This document shows, one piece after another, positions 9,176 through 16,939 of a stretch of DNA of 64,000 nucleotides. Source of the stretch: Helicobacter bilis (GTDB lineage Bacteria; Campylobacterota; Campylobacteria; Campylobacterales; Helicobacteraceae); NCBI RefSeq assembly GCF_001999985.1, contig NZ_CP019645.1:620001-684000 (forward strand). The letters run 5' to 3'. Below the pieces are notes generated by a model that was not told the DNA's origin, did not search any database, and saw only the letters and a list, made by a program, of their open reading frames with translations. Positions within the stretch are counted from its first letter, which is position 1. Each line of letters begins with the position of its first letter. The translations under genes were made by a program, and so were the position numbers.

Positions 9176-9806
9176 GATAAAAAAGATTCTAAAAAAATTT
9201 ACAATCTTATTCCTTATTGGGATTATCTATCTTATAGAAATCCCTTTATATGTAGTTTTTATTATTATTCCTTTGGTTTTGTTTATTCGCTTTAAATATA
9301 ACATAGGCAGTGTTTTAGTAATACTATTTTTTCTCTTTATCTTTTATTACACACCTTATTCTTATTATTTAGAGCCTAGTTATTGGCAATTTAGAAATAT
9401 GTGTAAGCTTAATGAATTACCAAACAATGAGGAGAAGTATAATAAGATTCTAGGGTATTTTGATACAGATTTGGAGAGTTTGGATTGGGAGGAGTTGAAT
9501 AGGGAGGCTGCAAAATTAGATGAAAGAAGCGATAATTATATAAAAGATATTGTAGAATATCGAGTTTCCCCAGCAGAAAAGAAAACAAGAAGAATTTATG
9601 GTTATGTTAATTTATTTGCCAATAAAAATGGATTTGCACCTCAAAATTTAACTAAAATTAATGTCCATGGTGCTTGGTATACAAGACGCTATCATTTAGA
9701 GCGAGAATCTATGGCTAGTTATAATCTTACGTGGTTCGAGGATAGTATAGGTTGCACATACATTATAAAAAGGAAATTTTTTCAATATCAAGGAGATAAG
9801 CAATGA
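9129..9806 (+). CDS. Membrane protein, candidate lipase immunity (copy 4)
   Basis: This 225-residue protein has a basic N-terminus (KRLQRKKNLIKIKKILKK) and about three hydrophobic segments before residue 82. The signature YLEPSYWQFRNMCKLNELPN and ILGYFDTDLESLDWEELNRE follow. There is no strong ribosome site at 9129, and ATG 9138 is possible. Its stop overlaps the start of the next lipase fragment by four bases. Closest relatives in the window are copies 3 and 5. Confidence 0.6.
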   Translation: MTTMEKRLQRKKNLIKIKKILKKFTILFLIGIIYLIEIPLYVVFIIIPLVLFIRFKYNIGSVLVILFFLFIFYYTPYSYYLEPSYWQFRNMCKLNELPNNEEKYNKILGYFDTDLESLDWEELNREAAKLDERSDNYIKDIVEYRVSPAEKKTRRIYGYVNLFANKNGFAPQNLTKINVHGAWYTRRYHLERESMASYNLTWFEDSIGCTYIIKRKFFQYQGDKQ

Positions 9807-10195
9807 CAAATAAACAACAAATCAAAAAGCTTAGAGACAATGCTGAGCTTGCATGGGCTAGTTATGGGTATTTTGATTTAGTGGGAAAAAAGTTCGATAT
9901 AAAAGATGAAAGAATTAAAAATTCCCCTAGAATAGATAATCTCACTATCACCCAAACCGACATCCTAGATTCTACCTACAAAGATTATGAAGTTAAAGAT
10001 ACAGGTTGGATTTTTGATGACAAACTCAAAGGCGACTTCGCCCCACTTCAAGTTAAAAGATTCTTTGAAAAGTATGATTTACTTATCCACCAACCAAATA
10101 CACATTCAGGATTCTCTGCTACTTTATTTGGTGAAAAACGCAAACAAAAGAATGCAGAATCTAAACTCCTAAAGGAATTACAATGTTTTTTCTAA
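9803..10195 (+). pseudogene. Lipase-like effector N-terminal fragment (copy 4)
   Basis: The 130-residue product starts MTNKQQIKKLRDNAELAWASY behind AAGGAG and is truncated directly after HSGFSATLFG, before the hydrolase core. Its last 13 bases overlap the next immunity gene. It cannot encode a working hydrolase. Confidence 0.7.
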
Positions 10196-10770
10196 TTATG
10201 TTTTGTATTGCCCTATCTCTTTCTTATTTTCTTTTATGGCTTATCTATAGAAAAGCATTTAAATCAAAGAAAAAGGTTTCAAAGTTTTTAGTCTTTCTTG
10301 GAAGTATAGGTTTAATTATCTTTTATTACACACCACCATATTCATTTTATTTAGAGCCTAGTTATTGGCAATTTAGGAATATGTGTAAATTAAATGAACT
10401 GCCAAATGATGAGGAAAAATATAATAAGATTCTAAGGTATTTTGATACAGATTTGGATAGTTTAGATTGGGAAGAGTTGAATAGGGAAGTAGAGGCAATG
10501 GGTGAGAAAGCACATTTTTACTCCCCTAATGAAGTAGAATATGAATTTTTCATAGGTGAAATAAGAAACTCAAGGTATTCTATTTTTGCAAGTTTGTATA
10601 GCAATGAAAAGATTTTTAAAAAAAGTAATATCACTTTGGCTATAATACTTGGAAAATGGCATACAAGACGCTATTACCTAGATGGCAATGAAGGAAGTGG
10701 ATTTTATTGGAGTGAAGAAGATTTATATTGCAACAAGATAACAAAATACAACTTGGAGACCAAGAAATGA
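10183..10770 (+). CDS. Membrane protein, candidate lipase immunity (copy 5)
   Basis: This 195-residue protein is preceded by AAAGGAATTAC. It has two N-terminal hydrophobic segments, then YLEPSYWQFRNMCKLNELPN, DTDLDSLDWEELNREVE and TRRYYLDGNEGSGFYWSEE. It is the best full-length template for copy 3. The stop overlaps ATG 10767 of the next lipase fragment. Confidence 0.62.
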   Translation: MFFLIMFCIALSLSYFLLWLIYRKAFKSKKKVSKFLVFLGSIGLIIFYYTPPYSFYLEPSYWQFRNMCKLNELPNDEEKYNKILRYFDTDLDSLDWEELNREVEAMGEKAHFYSPNEVEYEFFIGEIRNSRYSIFASLYSNEKIFKKSNITLAIILGKWHTRRYYLDGNEGSGFYWSEEDLYCNKITKYNLETKK

Positions 10771-11408
10771 ATAATAAGATATTAATCAACAAGATGAGGG
10801 ATAACGCTGAATTAGCCCAAGCTGCCTATGGATATTTTCATTTTATAGGAAAAGAGTTTGAAGGCGAAGATATTAAAAACACAAATCGAAAAAATAATCC
10901 AACTATAACTTTCTATGACATCTTAGATATGACTTATCGGAATCATAGAGTTCAAGATACAGGTTTGATATTTAATGATAAACTCAAAGGAAACTTCACT
11001 CCAACTCAAACTAAAAGATTTTTTGAACGCTACGATCTTGTAGAACATTGCCCTAATACAGATTCAGGTTTTTCTGCGACCTTGTTTCAAAATAAGGAAA
11101 CTAAGGAATACACTTTAGCCATTCGTGGCACAGAGCCAAGTGATACAGGAGATTTAAAAACAGATGCAAGAATGGCTCTAGGATACATTCCACAAGGACA
11201 ATATAATGATATGCTAAGTTTCTACAATCAATGCAAAGCAAAATATCCTGCTATGACAGAATCTAAAAGTTTAAATATAGTAGGACATTCACTAGGTGGA
11301 GCATTAGCTCAAATGCTTGCTTTAAGTATATGTGATGATAGCAATGAAGCAAATATTAATGAAGTTTATACTTTTAATTCTCATTTAGAATCTAAAAAGG
11401 CAGTCTAA
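10767..11408 (+). pseudogene. Lipase-like effector, C-terminally truncated (copy 5)
   Basis: I start this at ATG 10767, in ATGA overlap with the upstream immunity gene, which matches the paralogues. The 213-residue product carries NAELAQAAYGYF, SGFSATLFQNKETKEYTLAIRG and an intact VGHSLGGALAQ (Ser175). It stops right after NEVYTFN in HLESKKAV, at the same seam used at 6818-6841 and 8130-8153. The second half of the toxin is missing. Confidence 0.65.
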
Positions 11409-12040
11409 TGATTTATATCTTTCTTTTAATGTCAATTTCTACTATTCTTTCCTATCTTATATTAAAATTTATTTATAGAATCATTTTTAAATCTAAAAAG
11501 AAAATCTCTAAGTTTTTAGTTTTTCTTGGAAGTATTATTTTAATTATTTTTTACTATACACCTTATTCTTTTTATGTAGAGCCTAGTTATTGGCAGTTTA
11601 GGAGAATATGTAAATTAAATGAGCTTCCAAATGATGAATATAAATATAATAAGATTCTAGGGTATTTTGATACAGATTTAGATAATTTGGATTGGGAAGG
11701 GTTAAAAGAAGTAGCAATAGATTTGAGTAATAGTATAGATGGCAAATATGCAGATTATTTACCATCTATAAGGGTATATAGAAGTAATGTGCTTGCCAAC
11801 AAAACAAGAAAATATTGGTATGATGTTACTTTATATTTTAATAATAATGGCGTGTCAAAAGAGCATATTACATATATTAAAACATTTGCAAGTTTTTTTA
11901 AGACAAATCGTTATTTTTTAGAACCAAAAGGTTCTACTGCGTATTCTTGGGAGTGGAACGAAAGATCTTTTACTTGTAGAGATTTAGGGATACAGCCTAT
12001 TTTTTTGGAGCAAAGTAATGAAAAACAAAGAAATGATTAA
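11408..12040 (+). CDS. Membrane protein, candidate lipase immunity (copy 6)
   Basis: This 210-residue protein has two N-terminal hydrophobic segments and the signature YVEPSYWQFRRICKLNELPN, with a divergent C-terminal domain. Its 3' end overlaps the start of a complete lipase gene by 23 bases. It is therefore the likely cognate immunity protein of the 12018-13943 toxin. Confidence 0.65.
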   Translation: MIYIFLLMSISTILSYLILKFIYRIIFKSKKKISKFLVFLGSIILIIFYYTPYSFYVEPSYWQFRRICKLNELPNDEYKYNKILGYFDTDLDNLDWEGLKEVAIDLSNSIDGKYADYLPSIRVYRSNVLANKTRKYWYDVTLYFNNNGVSKEHITYIKTFASFFKTNRYFLEPKGSTAYSWEWNERSFTCRDLGIQPIFLEQSNEKQRND

Positions 12041-13943
12041 CAAACTCAAAGATAATGCGGAATTAGCACAGGCTGCGTATGGGTATTATGATTTGATAGG
12101 AAAGAAATTTGGGGAGATTGCCAACAATAAATATAAATATCGGGAATTTAAAGATATAACGCTAATTGATGTAATGAATGTTGAATACTACAACTATGAA
12201 ACACAAGATAGCACATTTACTAATACCCTCAAACTCAAGGGCGACATGACTCCCACTCAAGTAAAAAACTTTTTTGAAAAATATGAACTTTTAGATTACT
12301 ATCCAAAATTTGATACAAAAAATAATAGACAAAAAGAAGGCTTTCACGCTTGTTTATTTCAAGATAAAGAAACTAAAGAATATACTTTAGCCATACGAGG
12401 AAGCTTTGATTCTGCTGATTACACAACAGACTTTGTGAATCTCCTTAAAGATTCTACTATACCTTTTGAATATCTCCATGCAATGATACTTTTTTATGAA
12501 TCTTGTGCCAAGAAATATCCAGAGATTACTAAGCCTAAAAGCTTAAATATAGTAGGACACTCTCTAGGTGGTTGTTTGGCTCAAATATTTGCCCTCTGTT
12601 TTGCTAAGAATCCTGATGTTTTGGCTACTGAATTCAATCAAGATTCTATCATTAATGAAGTGTATACCTTTAATGCACCTGGTGCGAAGAATCTAAAACC
12701 GCATATCATACTAGATTCTAAGCAAATCTATGAAGTTGATGAAAGTATTATTAAGGCTTCTAATCCAGCCCAGGCAATGTTTGCTAAAATTACAAAAGGA
12801 GACCCCAATGCAAACACAGAATGGTGGGAAACTCTAGCAAATACACTAACTCAGCAACAAAATATCTCACTAGCATTTCAAATCTATTTTTCTAAGATAC
12901 CTAGTAGTGAGCTAAAACCACATAAGATATTTTTACATAGTTATATTGTTAATGCAGGTATGGCTCACGCGATACTTTATCAAGTCTATCCTATAAGCGA
13001 TATTTTTCTGCTTGCCTATCAAACTCTAACCCATAACTACAACAATAGAAATAAAGAGAGCTATAAACTAAGCGTAAGCGATAGAATCTTCCATATAGAA
13101 TCCCAAAATAAAACTAATGAAAAGCACCACGCTAATGAATCTATCAAAGAAAATGCCACACAGCATTTAGGCAAAGACATAGAGGGAAATTACTTTCTTT
13201 TAAATCTCAACTTTGGGGGATTAGATTCACATAGAATCACTTCTATGGCAAAGATTTTATACTTTTATGCTTATCTGTATGAGGTAAATGAATCTCTTAT
13301 TGACACAACAAGCAAAGAGGTTAAAACAGAATACGAGCTACACAAAGATGAGTTTTTAAAAGAACATAACGAAATAGATACAAAAGAATATAGAGAATGC
13401 AAAAAGGCTTTGGAATATTGCAATACCATTGCTTTAGCGGTGCATAAGATTCTCTATAAACGAGAAGCAGAAAAAGCTCCAAAAGAAGCACGAGAAAATG
13501 GTTATTATGAAGTAAAAAGCCCACCAAATTGGCTCTATGCTATCATAGAGCAAAGAGTCTTCGAAGCCCAGATAAAAACAAAGGAAGCAAAATTTCTCTT
13601 AGAAAAAGATACAAGCAACATCATTGAAGCAATATTGTATTTACAAGAAAAGGGAGTGTATATCCAAATCTTAAAAGAAGATGTAATTAAAGGCTTAGAA
13701 GCAGAATCTCTTTTAGCCTATCTTTTTGCTATCCAAGAGAGTTCATTTTTTGTGAGTGTGGATAAAGAGCTTAATCCACTGATACAAGATAGCCACACTG
13801 CCACTTCATTAATCGGATATATCACGGCTAGGACACAAATCTTTTGTAATCCAAACCGCAAAGCCGATGAGTTATTAATAAAATGCTATAAAAATGAAAC
13901 TCTAGCATTATACCCTAGAGCAACACAAGGAATGGCACAATGA
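12018..13943 (+). CDS. Class-3-lipase-like T6SS effector, full length (copy 6)
   Basis: This 641-residue protein starts at MKNKEMINKLKDNAELAQAAY, aligned with its paralogues and preceded by GGAG. The N-terminal half holds EGFHACLFQDKETKEYTLAIRG and the nucleophile elbow VGHSLGGCLAQ (Ser182), then NEVYTFNAPGAKNL, which is typical of class-3 lipases and Mbeg1-like hydrolases. The C-terminal half (about residues 330-640) is hydrophilic and of unknown fold. I infer cleavage of phospholipids in target-cell membranes after T6SS delivery. Upstream lies its probable immunity gene; downstream, in ATGA overlap, is a PAAR-like adaptor that probably loads it. Confidence 0.72.
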   Translation: MKNKEMINKLKDNAELAQAAYGYYDLIGKKFGEIANNKYKYREFKDITLIDVMNVEYYNYETQDSTFTNTLKLKGDMTPTQVKNFFEKYELLDYYPKFDTKNNRQKEGFHACLFQDKETKEYTLAIRGSFDSADYTTDFVNLLKDSTIPFEYLHAMILFYESCAKKYPEITKPKSLNIVGHSLGGCLAQIFALCFAKNPDVLATEFNQDSIINEVYTFNAPGAKNLKPHIILDSKQIYEVDESIIKASNPAQAMFAKITKGDPNANTEWWETLANTLTQQQNISLAFQIYFSKIPSSELKPHKIFLHSYIVNAGMAHAILYQVYPISDIFLLAYQTLTHNYNNRNKESYKLSVSDRIFHIESQNKTNEKHHANESIKENATQHLGKDIEGNYFLLNLNFGGLDSHRITSMAKILYFYAYLYEVNESLIDTTSKEVKTEYELHKDEFLKEHNEIDTKEYRECKKALEYCNTIALAVHKILYKREAEKAPKEARENGYYEVKSPPNWLYAIIEQRVFEAQIKTKEAKFLLEKDTSNIIEAILYLQEKGVYIQILKEDVIKGLEAESLLAYLFAIQESSFFVSVDKELNPLIQDSHTATSLIGYITARTQIFCNPNRKADELLIKCYKNETLALYPRATQGMAQ

Positions 13944-14893
13944 GAAATCAATTTAAAACACAGAGGTTTAGAATCTTTGAGAATGACAACGACATAATCC
14001 TTAGCATAGAAAAAGATAATTTTATCCTTGATATACAAGAACTTCTCCCAATCCTTAATTCCTATACCAAACAAGACAAACAAAGCATTCAAGAATACAA
14101 TGTCTTTATAACTTTTGATGGTTGCACTCTTGCAGGCTCTAAAGAAACTCCTAACAATCCCTTATTCTTTGGTGAATTAGACAAAGAGGGCGTGTTTATA
14201 GAATCTAAGCCTGTGTATCACTTAATCGGCGAAACAGACTATGACACAAAAGATTCTAAAGAGAGCTTTACCCAAACTCTCCAAATATTCCTAAATAACA
14301 GCACCCTAACACTCTTAAACTATTCCCTCCTAGATTCTAGTCTTAATATCAAGTTAGAATGCACTTCTAGCGAATCTAAAGAGATATTAGAAAAAGAACA
14401 AACACAAAGAGAGCAGACACAAAAAGAATCCACCCCCATAGATTCTCTAACAAGCACAGCATTCTTACACCCAATATTAGAAGATAATGAGATTAAATGT
14501 CCTCATAATGGAGTAGTCCAGCTAAAAAGCAATAAAGGCAAAAGCTTTAAGTCTAAAGATATTCCTATGATTTTAGAATCTGATTTATTAAATAGCTTTA
14601 TTATAGGCTGCACAAACAATATAGCAGGTGTGCCTACACCTTGCACTATGGTAGCTACTATACTTCCAACTGCAAGAGCTTTTAAAAAGTATAATGATGA
14701 TTATCCTATAATGCAAGATTTAGTTAATGGCAATGTCTTTAATGATAAAGGATTCCCTATCACTTGCACACCTAAGAGCAATACTTTTAGGATTAACATT
14801 AATTTGGAGAATTTACAATGTGGTTTTTATTATTTTTTATTTTCATACCTTTTATTCTTTTCATTGGTTTTTTACTATTTGGTATTTTTATAA
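13940..14893 (+). CDS. PAAR-like T6SS adaptor, shortened at the C-terminus
   Basis: This 317-residue protein has a short N-terminal region with IILSIEKDNFILDIQELLPIL, NPLFFGELDKEGVF and LLNYSLLDSSLNIKLE. A PAAR-like domain follows: CPHNGVVQLKSNKG at Cys187, GCTNNIAGVPTPCTMV, and KGFPITCTPKSNTFRIN ending near residue 290. After that the frame runs into the start of the next gene and gives a meaningless hydrophobic tail. It lacks the long post-PAAR region of the 16940 protein. It overlaps the upstream lipase by ATGA, so it is the likely carrier of that toxin. Confidence 0.68.
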   Translation: MRNQFKTQRFRIFENDNDIILSIEKDNFILDIQELLPILNSYTKQDKQSIQEYNVFITFDGCTLAGSKETPNNPLFFGELDKEGVFIESKPVYHLIGETDYDTKDSKESFTQTLQIFLNNSTLTLLNYSLLDSSLNIKLECTSSESKEILEKEQTQREQTQKESTPIDSLTSTAFLHPILEDNEIKCPHNGVVQLKSNKGKSFKSKDIPMILESDLLNSFIIGCTNNIAGVPTPCTMVATILPTARAFKKYNDDYPIMQDLVNGNVFNDKGFPITCTPKSNTFRININLENLQCGFYYFLFSYLLFFSLVFYYLVFL

Positions 14894-15402
14894 TCTTTCT
14901 TATTAACAGAATCTTTCATAAAAAATACTCTCAATACTTTTCTTTGATTCTACCTTGCTTTTCTCTTATCTTTTATTTTATACTTATTATGGGTGGAATC
15001 TCTTTTAAGTATGTTGACCCGCAGTATTATGAGTTTAAGGGGTTGTGTAAAGAGGCTAAAGATACAATCTATGATGAGGAACTATATAGAATCTATAAGG
15101 CTTTGGATAGCCAAAGGACTTTTCAGCCGAGCTATTATGATGAGAAAACGCAAAAGAAGTATTTAATGAGCGATTTTGAGAAAAAAAGAGATAGCCAACA
15201 GCAAAAAATTTCTGGCAAAATAACTGAATATCAAAATATGTTATATTACAAGAAGAATGAGAATCCATTTTTACATGATAAAAATTATTATTATAGGCAT
15301 TTTGGTATCTTTTTAAAAGGTGATGAAGGTGGGGGATTTTACATAGATTCTGGTGATATAATATTAGAATGTAAAGACTTAATGATACCAAAGGATTTTT
15401 AA
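14818..15402 (+). CDS. Membrane protein, candidate lipase immunity (copy 7)
   Basis: This 194-residue protein has two N-terminal hydrophobic segments, then YVDPQYYEFKGLCKEA, a divergent form of the family signature. It begins inside the 3' end of the adaptor gene, behind TTGGAG, and ends one base before the next lipase gene. That makes it the expected partner of the 15403-16929 toxin. Confidence 0.62.
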   Translation: MWFLLFFIFIPFILFIGFLLFGIFIIFLINRIFHKKYSQYFSLILPCFSLIFYFILIMGGISFKYVDPQYYEFKGLCKEAKDTIYDEELYRIYKALDSQRTFQPSYYDEKTQKKYLMSDFEKKRDSQQQKISGKITEYQNMLYYKKNENPFLHDKNYYYRHFGIFLKGDEGGGFYIDSGDIILECKDLMIPKDF

Positions 15403-16929
15403 ATGGCTAAAAATATACAAACTCATAATGCTAAAGCAGAGTTAGTTAAGAAATTCTTAGATTATGCAAACATAGCTGATTCTTCCTATGCTTTATTGCA
15501 CTACATTAAACAAAATGCAAAAGATGAAAAAGAGGTGAAAGCTGATAGTCTAACTTTCGGGGATAAATTAGAACACGATATTGAAGTGTTGGGTTTAGAT
15601 AATAAGCCAACAATCAAACCCAAAGGCACAAACACAGCTTATGCCTGTGCTATCGAAGCACGATTTAATGCAGATAAAGTCATAAGACAAGAGAAAGATC
15701 GGTGCATTCCAGCTATAAATACTTGCTTTGGTAAAAAAGATATAACTTTGCATAATGATATTACTAAAGTAGGCTTACATGATACATTAAGCAAAAGAAC
15801 CATAGCTTTTACTAATCGCTTTAGAATCTTAGCTCACCAAGAAAACACTTCAAGTGGCTTTTCTGCTACACTCTTTGAAGATACAGAGGATAATAATCAA
15901 AAGATATTTGCCATAAGAGGCACAGAGTTTCCCTCTGGATTCTTTGATGATGTGCTAGATTCTGATGCTAATCTAGTCCTTAGCTCACTCCCAAGTAATC
16001 AATACATAGATATGCTAAAGTTTTATTGTGCTTGTATAGACGAAAAGCATGTTACAGAATCTACTCCCTTAATCATCGTAGGGCATTCACTAGGTGGATG
16101 TCTAGCTCAACTCTTTACATTATCCCTTGCTACTGCAGAAAATGCAAACAATGTCAAAGAAGTCTATACATTTAATTCTCCGGGCGCTAAGAATCTAAGG
16201 ATTGATAATGATAAATTAGGCAAGGTTTATAAAATAGTTTCTGCAATCCTTACTGCTAAGGATAAAGAAATGGCATTGTTTAAAAAGATACGAGGATATG
16301 AGTATGGAGAGAAAAGTGGTTTTTTAAGAGATACCACACTCATTGGATATGATAATGGTTTGCTTAATGAAATCCACAAATATTTTACTAATAACGAAAA
16401 TCTTAAAGAGCATTCTATTCTTGTAAGGACATTCTCCATGCCAAACATGAGCTACATGGGAAATGGTGTCGCAATATCTAGTGTTACATATACCTATAAA
16501 ATCTTTAGTGTTAATGAGATTTTTATCAAATGTCTAAATACCTTAAAAGCCAATAATCTCTTAAAACAGCCTTTAGCTTGTCAAGATTCTATCCACCACA
16601 TAGAATCTGATGATGATTCTAATCCAGATAATAATCAATGGCAAGATGAGCTTATACAAAATCTAGGCACAGATATAGATGGGAAGCATTACTATATCAA
16701 TCTGGGGGCTTTTAGTGGCTCCCACTTTATACTGCCAACCATTCACTCTTTACAAAAAGCCTTAATGCATATGAATAGCGGCAATGTAGATAATCTTTTA
16801 GAATACAACAAAATCAAAGATTTAAAAGATGAGAGTATGTTTTTAAGAATGAATCGAAATAGAAAAGATGAGCAAATATCTCAAATGCAAGCTAATGTCT
16901 TCAATAGTCTTCAGAATCTTCGCTATTAA
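15403..16929 (+). CDS. Class-3-lipase-like T6SS effector, full length (copy 7)
   Basis: This 508-residue protein has the conserved core SSGFSATLFEDTEDN, FAIRGTEF, VGHSLGGCLAQ (Ser229) and KEVYTFNSPGAKNL. The N-terminal 140 residues differ from the other copies, although LDYANIADSSYAL replaces the usual NAELAWASY block. The C-terminal half is unrelated in detail to copy 6, as expected for toxins paired with distinct immunity proteins. The function inferred is phospholipid or acyl-ester hydrolysis in the target cell. It sits between its immunity gene and the complete PAAR-like adaptor (10 bp). Confidence 0.7.
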   Translation: MAKNIQTHNAKAELVKKFLDYANIADSSYALLHYIKQNAKDEKEVKADSLTFGDKLEHDIEVLGLDNKPTIKPKGTNTAYACAIEARFNADKVIRQEKDRCIPAINTCFGKKDITLHNDITKVGLHDTLSKRTIAFTNRFRILAHQENTSSGFSATLFEDTEDNNQKIFAIRGTEFPSGFFDDVLDSDANLVLSSLPSNQYIDMLKFYCACIDEKHVTESTPLIIVGHSLGGCLAQLFTLSLATAENANNVKEVYTFNSPGAKNLRIDNDKLGKVYKIVSAILTAKDKEMALFKKIRGYEYGEKSGFLRDTTLIGYDNGLLNEIHKYFTNNENLKEHSILVRTFSMPNMSYMGNGVAISSVTYTYKIFSVNEIFIKCLNTLKANNLLKQPLACQDSIHHIESDDDSNPDNNQWQDELIQNLGTDIDGKHYYINLGAFSGSHFILPTIHSLQKALMHMNSGNVDNLLEYNKIKDLKDESMFLRMNRNRKDEQISQMQANVFNSLQNLRY

Positions 16930-16939
16930 GGATAAATAA

